A stretch of DNA of 11,590 nt from Planctomycetota bacterium (GTDB lineage: Bacteria; Planctomycetota; Brocadiia; SM23-32): contig JAUVVP010000018.1 in NCBI GenBank assembly GCA_030604585.1, forward strand, positions 1 to 11,590, in the 5' to 3' direction. This document shows, one piece after another, positions 1 to 6,981 of this stretch. Position 1 is the stretch's first letter; every line of letters starts with the position of its first letter. The notes under the pieces are model-generated. The model was not told where the DNA came from and made no database searches. It saw only the letters and a list, made by a program, of their open reading frames with translations. Made by a program: the position numbers and the translations under genes.

Positions 1-1965
1 ATCGCCGAGCTGGACCCCAGCCGCCCCATCGAATACGAGGGAGACGGCGACCTGGAAGGCAGGGCGCAGACGGTCAACATCCACTACCCCCGCGAGTTCG
101 GCTGCCACAACCACAACCTTTGGCCCAACGATGCCTACTGGCTGGGCAAGGAAGGGAACGACCGCTGGCCCCAGGACCTGGTCTGGCAGAGGGACAAGCC
201 CCTGATCATGGGCGAGTTCTGCTACTACCCGTACAGCCGCCCGCCGGGCGGAGTCTCCGTCTTCACGGGAGACCGGGCCTACCGCTCGAAGAAGGAAGAG
301 AGGGACGCGCACGTGCAGGGGGTGAAGTTCCTCTGCGACGCCTCGCGCAGGCTGGGCGTGGCCGGCCTCAATCCGTGGGTGGGCGACTGGCGCTACTCAA
401 TCGAGTGCCTGAAGCCGATCGCCGTCACGTTCAAGGAGTACGACGCGCACTTCTTCGCGGGCGAGACCGTCAGCCGAAGCCTGGCCGTCCACAACGACAC
501 GCTCCAGAGCCGACGGCTGAGGCTGGTCTGCGCCGTCTCGCTCGGGCGCAAGCGTGTGGCCAGGCGGGAATGGGAAGTCGAACTCGAGCCGGGCGGCATG
601 CAGGACGTGCCCTTCTCCTGGCGGATGCCCGACGTGGTGGAGCGAGCGGAGCTGACCCTTGACGTGCGGCTGCTCGCGGGCGATGAGACCGTCTTTCAGG
701 AGAAGCGCGGCTTCAGCGCCTTCCCGCGGCGTGCGCTGTCCGTGCCGCCGGGCCTGCGGGTGGCGCTCTACGATCCGGCCGGCGAAGCAGCGAAGGCGCT
801 CGACGCAGTCGGCCTCTCCGTGGAGCCCGTGACGGACCTGTCCCTCCTCGACTCATCAACCTGCGACCTGCTGCTCATCGGCAAGGGGGCGGTTGCCGCC
901 GAAGGCTTCGGCGCGCACGTGCAGGGAATCCGGGGCTTCGTTGCCGACGGCGGGAAGGCCTTCTGCTTCGAGCAGGAGGGGCATCCGGACTGGCTTCCCA
1001 TTGCCGTGCAGATGGACGCCGGCCACGCCGCCACCATGGCCTTCATCCGCTCAGGGTCCCATCCGCTCCTGGCGGGCCTGGCTCCCGACGACCTCAGGTT
1101 CTGGCGGGGAGACCATCTCGTCTCCCGCGCCAACTTCCTGAAGCCGACGGCCGGCGCCTTCCGCATCCTGGTGGACGCCGGCGGGCTGGGCGGTCTCAGG
1201 TGGTCGCCGCTGCTGGAGATGCCACATGGGAAGGGCTTCTACATCGTGTCGCAGCTCCTGCTGACCGAGAAGCTGGCCGCCGAGCCAACCGCCGCGCAAC
1301 TGCTCCAGAACCTGCTCGACTACGCGGCCTCGTACCGACCGGCGCCGCCGGCGAGGACGGCCCTCGTTGCCGCCGGGGACGCGAAGCTCAAGGCGTATCT
1401 CGCCGGGATCGGCGTCTCATGCGACGACCTCTCCGCCGACTTCGCGAACGCCGACCTGTCGCAGTACGGGCTGCTCATCATCGGTCGCGACGAGCCGGCG
1501 CTGGCCGACGGCGAGAGGCTGAGGCAGTTCGCCTCCGCCGGCGGGACGGTGCTGATCCATTGCCCCACCGCCCAGGCGGAAGCCCATCTGAAGGCACTGA
1601 TCCCGGCCGTGAAGGCCGTCAAGCGCTGCCGCCCGAAAGGCAGCCTGGTGAAACGCCGCGATGACTCGCTGATGGAGGGCCTGTCGAACTCCGACTTCTT
1701 CTGGTATCGGCAGGACTGCTGGTGGAAGGGCTGGGAAGGCGGCCACACGGGTTCCGGCCTCATTCAGAATCCGGCCGGATGGCAAGTTGAGGTGGACGTG
1801 GAGGCCGCCACCGCATTCACCAGGCCCGCCGCCATCGTGAGCATTCCGCACGGGCAGGGCGCCTTCGTCATCAACACGGTCCGCTGGGACGATGCCGACG
1901 AGGAGGTCGCCGACAAGGCGTCCCGCATCGCTTCGACGCTGCTGTTCAACCTGGGCGTGCGCTGA
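1..1965 (+). CDS. GH2-like glycoside hydrolase with two C-terminal GATase-like domains (5' truncated by window)
   Basis: The frame is open from the first base, so the N-terminus lies outside; 654 residues are visible. Fragment residues 1-130 look like the end of a family 2-type TIM barrel: a DPSRPI and NIHYP stretch, then KPLIMGEF, where Glu72 is the likely catalytic nucleophile. An Ig-like beta-sandwich follows at about 140-240. Two related alpha/beta domains come next, about 252-445 and 453-654. Each has an L-L-x-IG strand (290-294, 491-494), a GG turn and a closing PHGxG strand (408, 616). They resemble the glutamine-amidotransferase-like fold found in some beta-galactosidases, but no GxCxG nucleophile elbow is visible, so they are probably structural or sugar-binding. 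Function inferred: hydrolysis of beta-linked glycosides; the substrate is unknown. It is followed 31 bp later by an ALDH gene on the same strand. Confidence 0.8.
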   Translation: MAELDPSRPIEYEGDGDLEGRAQTVNIHYPREFGCHNHNLWPNDAYWLGKEGNDRWPQDLVWQRDKPLIMGEFCYYPYSRPPGGVSVFTGDRAYRSKKEERDAHVQGVKFLCDASRRLGVAGLNPWVGDWRYSIECLKPIAVTFKEYDAHFFAGETVSRSLAVHNDTLQSRRLRLVCAVSLGRKRVARREWEVELEPGGMQDVPFSWRMPDVVERAELTLDVRLLAGDETVFQEKRGFSAFPRRALSVPPGLRVALYDPAGEAAKALDAVGLSVEPVTDLSLLDSSTCDLLLIGKGAVAAEGFGAHVQGIRGFVADGGKAFCFEQEGHPDWLPIAVQMDAGHAATMAFIRSGSHPLLAGLAPDDLRFWRGDHLVSRANFLKPTAGAFRILVDAGGLGGLRWSPLLEMPHGKGFYIVSQLLLTEKLAAEPTAAQLLQNLLDYAASYRPAPPARTALVAAGDAKLKAYLAGIGVSCDDLSADFANADLSQYGLLIIGRDEPALADGERLRQFASAGGTVLIHCPTAQAEAHLKALIPAVKAVKRCRPKGSLVKRRDDSLMEGLSNSDFFWYRQDCWWKGWEGGHTGSGLIQNPAGWQVEVDVEAATAFTRPAAIVSIPHGQGAFVINTVRWDDADEEVADKASRIASTLLFNLGVR

Positions 1966-1996
1966 TGCAATCCCGGCGGACGGGGACGAGAGGGAG

Positions 1997-3451
1997 ATGA
2001 CTGAGAACGTGCTGAGCAACTACGTGGGCGGCCAATGGGTCGAGTCGCGCTCGTCCGAAGCGCGCCAGGTGGTGAATCCGGCGACGGCGGAAGTCCTGGC
2101 TCGCGTGCCGCTCTCGGCGGATGAAGAGGTGCGGGACGCCATAGCTGCCGCCGGAGCCGCCTATCCGGCGTGGCGCCGCACGCCTCCGCCGGTGAGGGCC
2201 CGATGCCTGTACAAGCTCAAAGACCGGATCGCGAGGGACTTCGAAGCACTGGCGAGGCTACTGGTCCGGGAACACGGCAAGACCATCGCCGAGGCCAGGG
2301 GAGAGATGCAGCGGACGCTCGAGTGCGTCGAGGTGGCCTGCGGGGTCCCCTCTCTGATGATGGGCTACAACGCGGAGGACATCGCCCCGGGCATAGATGA
2401 GTACGCGCTGGTTCAGCCGCTGGGGGCCTTCGCCTGCATCGCGCCGTTCAACTTCCCGGCCATGGTGCCGTTCTGGTTCCTGCCCTTCGCGGTGGCCTGT
2501 GGCGACACCTACGTCGTCAAGCCGTCCCCCGAGACGCCGTGCTCTCAGGTGAAGCTGTTCGAGCTGATGGATGAGGTCGGCTTCCAGCCGGGCGTGGTCA
2601 ACCTCGTCCACGGCGGCGCGCAGGCGGCGCAGGTCCTGATGACCAGCCCCGACGTGGCGGGCGTCTCCTTCGTGGGCAGCTCGAAGATCGCCCGCGTCGT
2701 CTACAGGACCTGCGCGGGGACCGGAATGCGCGTCCAGGCGCAGGGCGCCGCCAAGAACTACCTGCTGGTCATGCCGGACGCCGACCTGGACACGGCCGTG
2801 CCCAACATCATCGGTTCGGTCTATGGCTGCACCGGACAGCGATGCCTGGCCGGCGCAGTCGTGTTGGCCTGCGAGCAGACCTGCGAAGGCCTGACGCAGC
2901 GGCTGCTGGAAGCAGCGAATGCCCTCAGGGTGGGATACGGCCTGGACGAAGATACCGACATGGGCCCGCTTGAGTCGCAAGCCAAGATGGAAAACGTGTT
3001 GAACTGGATTGAGAGGGGCATCACCGAAGGGGCGCGGCTCCTCCTGGACGGCAGGGCCATCAAGGTGGAAGGCTTCGAGGACGGCTACTTCGTCGGCCCG
3101 ATGGCCTTCGACGGCGTCAGCGCCGAGATGGCCATAGCCAACGAGGAGGTCTTCGGCCCGGTGATGGCCATACTCCGGGTCAGGGACTTCGAGGAGGCCC
3201 TCGATATCATTGCCGCCAACCCGTACGGCAACGCCTCGTCCATCTACACCTCCAGCGGGAGCCACGCACGCGAGTTCCGATACCGCGTCGAATGCGGCAA
3301 CATAGGGATCAACGTGGGCGTTGCCGCCCCGGTCCCCTACTTCCCGTTCGGGGGGATGAAGGAATCGTTCTTCGGCGACCTGCACGGTCAGGGGCAGGAC
3401 GCCATCCGGTTCTTCACCGACAGGAAAGTGGTCATCGAAAGGTGGCCCTGA
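1997..3451 (+). CDS. mmsA: CoA-acylating methylmalonate-semialdehyde dehydrogenase-type aldehyde dehydrogenase
   Basis: This 484-residue protein has full ALDH length, starting MTENVLSNYVGGQW. The ATG at 1997 is preceded by GAGAGGGAG, and the family N-terminus aligns here, so earlier in-frame codons inside the upstream gene are unlikely starts. Visible motifs: APFNFPAM with oxyanion-hole Asn152; VVKPSPE with cofactor Lys175; GVSFVGSS; and GQRCLAG with catalytic Cys283. The segment VQAQGAAKNYLLVMPDADL replaces the LELGGK motif of ordinary ALDHs, so the usual general-base Glu is absent. That is the hallmark of the MMSDH (MmsA/IolA) subfamily, which releases its acyl group to CoA with NAD+. Known family roles are in valine and myo-inositol breakdown; no other gene of either pathway is in view, so the substrate is open. 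It may share a transcript with the glycosidase. Confidence 0.85.
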   Translation: MTENVLSNYVGGQWVESRSSEARQVVNPATAEVLARVPLSADEEVRDAIAAAGAAYPAWRRTPPPVRARCLYKLKDRIARDFEALARLLVREHGKTIAEARGEMQRTLECVEVACGVPSLMMGYNAEDIAPGIDEYALVQPLGAFACIAPFNFPAMVPFWFLPFAVACGDTYVVKPSPETPCSQVKLFELMDEVGFQPGVVNLVHGGAQAAQVLMTSPDVAGVSFVGSSKIARVVYRTCAGTGMRVQAQGAAKNYLLVMPDADLDTAVPNIIGSVYGCTGQRCLAGAVVLACEQTCEGLTQRLLEAANALRVGYGLDEDTDMGPLESQAKMENVLNWIERGITEGARLLLDGRAIKVEGFEDGYFVGPMAFDGVSAEMAIANEEVFGPVMAILRVRDFEEALDIIAANPYGNASSIYTSSGSHAREFRYRVECGNIGINVGVAAPVPYFPFGGMKESFFGDLHGQGQDAIRFFTDRKVVIERWP

Positions 3452-3542
3452 CGGCCCCGAACGCGGCTTCCCTTCGCGCCTTCCTGGCGAGTTATCCGCA
3501 GCGGATGCCACCCTCAAACGGAGCTTTCCCAATAGCAGCGCA

Positions 3543-5468
3543 TCATCGCCCATCGAGGCGGAAGAGCCCTGCGGCTTCGCCATCGGCCGTATGCTCGAAG
3601 GCGGGCCGGCCGTCCAGAACTACCTGAAGATGCCAGTACTGCCTGTCCGGATACCACCAGTGGTCGCCCTCGAAGGGGAGCTTGATCCGCTCGAGCGGCA
3701 TCTCCTCGCCGTAGCCGGCCAGGGCCAGGTGATTCCCCCCGCCGCTGAGGACGGCCGACGAAAGCTGCCGGCTCTTCGGGTGCCGGGAGTCGAAGTAGAC
3801 GGCGTGGGAACGGCAGGACTGCCCGGCCGCTGTCTCGACCTCGACCTGGTACCATCCGGACTCGGCCACCGGCGCGTCCATCTGGAAGTGCTGCGCCCCT
3901 GCGGGGCCCGGCCACCAGACCCAGCCCTCCTGGAACTCGCCTTCCACCCCCGTGCACGGAATGCCGGCCGCGCTCACCTTGTCCCCGCCCGAAGGCGCAA
4001 GTTCGTAGAGTCGCGTTCCGTCCCGCAGGAGCCGGACGACCGTGATGGGCCCCGGCCACGCGGTGGCGATAACGTGCGCGAAGAACTGCCGCCGCAGCTC
4101 GATGAAGCCGGTGAAGTTGCCTATCTCGAGCAGGGCCAGGCCGGCGGGCGGCCGCCGATGCGGAACCGGCGCAGCGAAGTAGACGGGCGATGTGATCGCC
4201 CATTTCCCTTCGTCATCCTCGGCGCGCAGCACGTACCACGCCTCGCCGTCCTCGGCGAAGTCGTATGTGAACGCCAGCGTGCCGCGGCCGGGATTCTCGA
4301 ACTCGCGCACCTTCGCGCCCCGGCGCAGGAGGGCCACCGACTTGAGGGGCCGCAGGGCCGCGGCTTCCATCTGCGCCCGGTACGTGCGGCCGCGCTCGGC
4401 ACGTATCTCAGAGCCGGGCGGCTGCCCGTCCACCGTGAGGAAGGCGAAGACCGGCCCCCCGTCGGTCGCGAAGGTGCGCCCGGCGCGGATGGCCCGGCAG
4501 ATGTGCGCGTAATCGAGCGCCTCCGCCCGAACGTAGACCCTATGAGCACCGGGCCTGGGGCTGCCGCGCCGCCCCAGGCAGGCGTCGGTCGAACTCGACG
4601 CAACGATCCGATTGCCCAGGTTCAGCAGCAGGTACCAGAGATGCTCCTCGGCCGGCGAGCGGATGTCCATCGCGTCCGCGCACTGCCCCAGCACCGCATC
4701 CGAGAGCATCTGCGTGGCGCCCATCCAGTGGAGCTGCGTGGGGGGCGCCAGGGGATGGGTGTAGATGACGGCGCCGCCGCCCACGTGCGTGTTCTCGACC
4801 AGTTCGCGCGCGGGCAGAGGTCCGGTTCCCGGAGCGGGGTCAGGTGCGCCCGGCGTGTTGAAGTGCCCCACGAAGGCACCGATCCGGCCCTCGTACGCCG
4901 AGCTGAGCAGGAAATCGGGACGGCTCAGCTCCTCGATGCCCTCATAGGAGACGTTGGAGCGGGCCTCGGCGAGGAAGTCCAGCCCGTTCGCCCTCGCCTG
5001 AAGGGCGGTGTACTCCAGGTCGGTCCTGACGTCGGCCGTGGCGTCGTGCTGGGCGTGGACGTGGTTGTCGCCGCACCAGTAGCCCCTGGACCTGGGGTCG
5101 AACCACCGCCGGAGGCGCACCTCGGCACGGATCAGCTCGCCGGCCGCCAGGGCGACCGTTTCCTCCAGCGGCACGTAAGCCGGGCCGCTGGATATCTCCA
5201 CCCTCAAGGAACCGGGCGTCACTTCGACCGCGAACTCCCCCTCCGCACAGAAGCGCCCGTCGGAGTAGGTCCCGCGGCCGGCGCCGTCCGGGTGGCCGCC
5301 GTCGCTGATGATAACAGTGACCGGCAGGTTCTTCCCGCTCTCCGCGTCGGCGACCCGGACCGTCAAGCGGGCCGACGCTGCCGCCGCTCCATCTTCCTCT
5401 CGGTCGAGGTGCCACGTTGAAGGTTCTGCGTCCAGGGGCCTCACCCCAATCCTGTCCGTCCTGTGCAT
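3543..5468 (-). CDS. CehA/McbA-family PHP-domain metallohydrolase
   Basis: This is a 641-residue protein with no signal peptide at this start. Residues about 33-118 form a beta-rich, carboxypeptidase-regulatory-like N-domain. The PHP hydrolase core begins with GDNHVHAQHD (metal ligands His136, His138, Asp142) and continues with GHFN (His202), YTHP (His238) and TDAC (Asp295), matching the spacing of CehA/McbA phosphoesterase-like hydrolases. The segment RAGRTFATDGGPV (330-340) is also characteristic of the group. The last ~200 residues form beta-rich domains. Substrate unknown; CehA itself hydrolyses carbaryl, but most relatives are uncharacterised. It lies 34 bp after the stop of the M14 lipoprotein gene, so the two probably form an operon. 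The start is uncertain: the first codons lie in a periodic ACAGG repeat, and an in-frame GTG at 5444 just beyond it is an alternative. Confidence 0.78.
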   Translation of the reverse strand: MHRTDRIGVRPLDAEPSTWHLDREEDGAAAASARLTVRVADAESGKNLPVTVIISDGGHPDGAGRGTYSDGRFCAEGEFAVEVTPGSLRVEISSGPAYVPLEETVALAAGELIRAEVRLRRWFDPRSRGYWCGDNHVHAQHDATADVRTDLEYTALQARANGLDFLAEARSNVSYEGIEELSRPDFLLSSAYEGRIGAFVGHFNTPGAPDPAPGTGPLPARELVENTHVGGGAVIYTHPLAPPTQLHWMGATQMLSDAVLGQCADAMDIRSPAEEHLWYLLLNLGNRIVASSSTDACLGRRGSPRPGAHRVYVRAEALDYAHICRAIRAGRTFATDGGPVFAFLTVDGQPPGSEIRAERGRTYRAQMEAAALRPLKSVALLRRGAKVREFENPGRGTLAFTYDFAEDGEAWYVLRAEDDEGKWAITSPVYFAAPVPHRRPPAGLALLEIGNFTGFIELRRQFFAHVIATAWPGPITVVRLLRDGTRLYELAPSGGDKVSAAGIPCTGVEGEFQEGWVWWPGPAGAQHFQMDAPVAESGWYQVEVETAAGQSCRSHAVYFDSRHPKSRQLSSAVLSGGGNHLALAGYGEEMPLERIKLPFEGDHWWYPDRQYWHLQVVLDGRPAFEHTADGEAAGLFRLDGR

Positions 5469-5474
5469 CCCTGT
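5451..5474 (-). repeat. Short periodic ACAGG repeat overlapping the PHP gene start
   Basis: Read on the minus strand, ACAGG occurs three times, starting at 5474, 5464 and 5455 (10- and 9-nt steps), across the proposed start codon and first codons of the PHP gene. Short ACAGG-periodic tracts of this kind are, as far as I recall, scattered in intergenic DNA of some environmental genomes; I cannot verify that here. Its presence argues that the first ~8 codons may not be part of the native protein. Confidence 0.45.
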
Positions 5475-5502
5475 TTGTACTGTTGTTGCTCCTGCGCCTT
5501 TG

Positions 5503-6342
5503 TCAGCCGTTGCTGATCGCCAGCAGGAGCGCCGCGAGGTGGGACTCCAGGTAGCTGGAGCGATTCCACGCCGGCGGGTCCTTGCGGTCCAGCTCGTAGG
5601 TTATCATCTTCAGACCGAGCGTGTTGCCGGCGTAGCTGCCCAGCGAGCCCGGCAGGGCGGCCAGGTCCTTCAGGGGCAGCGGACTGAGGGCGGCCATCTC
5701 TGCGGCGAGCGCCCAAGAAGCCGCCCTCCCGTCCGGGTCTATGCCGCGCAACGGGCCGTGCACTGAGACGATGCAGGAGGGCCGGTAGCGGGCTATGGCC
5801 ACGACCAGAGCGCGTGACTCGGGCTCGCAGAGCGCCGTCCTGCCGTGGCGGCTGTTCGGCGTGAAATTGCCCGCAGGGAAGTTCCGGTTCACGTCCACGG
5901 CGCGCGCGTTCCAGCGCGTTCCGGCGGCCAGGCCGTCCGGGTTGGCCCGCGGTATGAGCACGACGCGCTTGCCGGCGCAGTCCGCCGCGTGCGTCCTCAG
6001 ATGCTCTGCCAGCCGCTCAATCAGGGCACTGCCGACGGGCTCGTCGCCGTGAATGCCGCCGAGGATCAGCACGCATCCGCCCGTGCCCTCGAACACAATC
6101 CCCTCAATGGGCCGCCCCCGCACGGACAGGCCCAGCTCGACCGTCGCCGGCGCCTCCGCCGCGGCGGAGTGCACGACCACAACGACTTCCCGAGGCACCG
6201 GAGGCCGGTAAGGCCGGGCCTGCGGCCGAACGATCGGCTCCAGCGGCGCGCCCTCTGGAGCTGCGCATCCAAGGAACAGGGCAGCCAGCAGCGCCACCAT
6301 CAGCGCCCAAGGTCGGCTGCTCAGCCTGTGGAAAGCAGTCAT
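5503..6342 (-). CDS. M14-family zinc carboxypeptidase lipoprotein, MpaA-like (murein peptide amidase-type)
   Basis: This is a 279-residue protein. Residues 1-26 form a lipoprotein signal peptide: Arg10, a hydrophobic core, and a lipobox ending LFLGC with Cys26. The M14 domain carries HGDE zinc ligands (His98, Glu101), NPDG (134-137), NRNFP with substrate-binding Arg153, third ligand His195 in SVHGP, and likely catalytic Glu250 in ITYELDRK. The short domain, lacking large insertions, and the GSLGSYAG segment (232-239) resemble murein peptide amidase A, which trims the gamma-D-Glu-meso-Dap bond of cell-wall peptides. The lipid anchor would place it at the membrane facing the periplasm. I chose ATG 6342 because GGGGA sits 9 nt upstream and the signal peptide then has normal length; ATG 6351 and GTG 6366 are in-frame alternatives without a good ribosome site. 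Upstream of the PHP gene, probably cotranscribed. Confidence 0.82.
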   Translation of the reverse strand: MTAFHRLSSRPWALMVALLAALFLGCAAPEGAPLEPIVRPQARPYRPPVPREVVVVVHSAAAEAPATVELGLSVRGRPIEGIVFEGTGGCVLILGGIHGDEPVGSALIERLAEHLRTHAADCAGKRVVLIPRANPDGLAAGTRWNARAVDVNRNFPAGNFTPNSRHGRTALCEPESRALVVAIARYRPSCIVSVHGPLRGIDPDGRAASWALAAEMAALSPLPLKDLAALPGSLGSYAGNTLGLKMITYELDRKDPPAWNRSSYLESHLAALLLAISNG

Positions 6343-6376
6343 GTCGGCCATTCCCCGCCAGCACACGGGAAAGCCG

Positions 6377-6405
6377 ATTGTAGCGGGAGGGAAAGGGCAA
6401 CCGAA
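6377..6405 (-). promoter_or_regulatory. Putative sigma70-type promoter of the M14 lipoprotein-PHP unit
   Basis: On the minus strand a TACAAT -10 hexamer lies at 6382-6377 (5 of 6 consensus). Seventeen bases upstream is TTCGGT, a weak -35. Transcription would begin near 6370, which leaves no ribosome-binding space for GTG 6366 and supports the ATG at 6342. Inferred from motif match only. Confidence 0.45.
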
Positions 6406-6559
6406 AGCGGAAAGAGCTGTGTGGCGGCCGGCGCGACCACACGATTCCGCGGTTAGCTGGTTGCTCTGTGGGGCGCGGTTTCGGCGTTCCTGCGCCTGAA
6501 GTAGCGGGCAAACGAGAGGATCAACAACTATGACACGCCCTATTGCGCGAGACTATCCG

Positions 6560-6588
6560 TTGACATGACGACCCCGGCCAAACATACT
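6560..6588 (+). promoter_or_regulatory. Strong sigma70-type promoter of the HicB-like gene
   Basis: A perfect TTGACA (6560-6565), a 17-nt spacer and CATACT (6583-6588, 4 of 6 for TATAAT) lie about 50 bp before the antitoxin ATG, predicting a start near 6595 and a leader of about 44 nt. HicAB promoters are often autoregulated by HicB, but this short HicB-like form shows no DNA-binding domain, and I see no clear operator palindrome here. Confidence 0.6.
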
Positions 6589-6638
6589 TAAAGGGAGGGG
6601 CGCTGGACGAGACCCCGGTTGCGAGAGGGAGTATTGCG

Positions 6639-6845
6639 ATGACTGAGATTATCTTCTTGGTCGAAGAGGCGGCAGAAGGCGGTTACATCGCCCGAGCTCT
6701 CGGCGTGTCCATCGTCACAGAGGCGGACGATATGGCCACGCTCCAGGAGCGGGTTCGCGATGCTGTCCGCTGCCATTTCGAGAACGACGAGGCCCCAAAG
6801 GTGATCCGCCTGCATTTCGTTCGCGAGGAAGTGATCCCTGTATGA
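6639..6845 (+). CDS. HicB-like antitoxin, short form
   Basis: This 68-residue protein begins MTEIIFLVEEAAEGGY and contains an AVRCHF segment and an acidic stretch, ending IRLHFVREEVIPV. It matches the compact HicB-fold proteins that precede hicA genes in many environmental bacteria and are frequently mislabelled as a 2-oxoisovalerate dehydrogenase subunit. The known role is binding and neutralising the cognate HicA mRNA interferase. The ATG has a strong ribosome site (AGAGGGAG, 6624-6631, 7-nt spacing) and lies behind a TTGACA promoter. There is no C-terminal ribbon-helix-helix or HTH segment, so DNA binding is unlikely. Its stop codon overlaps the start of the following reading frame (ATGA), the usual antitoxin-toxin coupling, but that partner is a remnant, leaving this gene apparently orphaned. 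Confidence 0.8.
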   Translation: MTEIIFLVEEAAEGGYIARALGVSIVTEADDMATLQERVRDAVRCHFENDEAPKVIRLHFVREEVIPV

Positions 6846-6925
6846 GGAAGCTTCCGCGCGACCTGCCCCGGAATGCGGCGAGACAGTTCGGCAGTCAGGT
6901 CGCCGTTTGTTTGATCCGGCCGTAG
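6842..6925 (+). pseudogene. hicA toxin remnant (internal deletion, early stop)
   Basis: The frame starts with ATG in an ATGA overlap with the antitoxin stop and encodes only 27 residues. The first eight, MRKLPRDL, are the typical HicA N-terminus. They run directly into RQFGSQV, which aligns with the RQxGSH catalytic-His region normally some 15-20 residues further on; here the His is replaced by Gln. The frame then ends at a TAG (6923-6925), and the usual beta-strand, NH and C-terminal helix are missing. Intact HicA proteins are about 60-80 residues with a dsRBD-like fold and cut mRNA. Reading this as a deleted, inactive toxin is an inference from two short matches. Confidence 0.6.
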
Positions 6926-6981
6926 ATGTGCAGGGCCGTGTCCTGACCAACAAACCAGAGGGCCAACAAGCTCAACACGCC

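Noticed and set aside
3452..3542. Bidirectional terminator between the convergent ALDH and PHP genes
   Set aside because: I found no GC-rich stem followed by a T-run in either direction.
2258..3583. A 441-codon minus-strand open frame opposite the aldehyde dehydrogenase
   Set aside because: It is antisense to a full-length ALDH with all family motifs; no motif is visible in the shadow frame.
3591..5420. A 609-codon open frame on the plus strand opposite the PHP hydrolase gene
   Set aside because: It lies antisense to a gene with clear metal-binding motifs, is Arg/Gly/Pro-rich without domain signals, and is explained by high GC depleting stops in the shadow frame.
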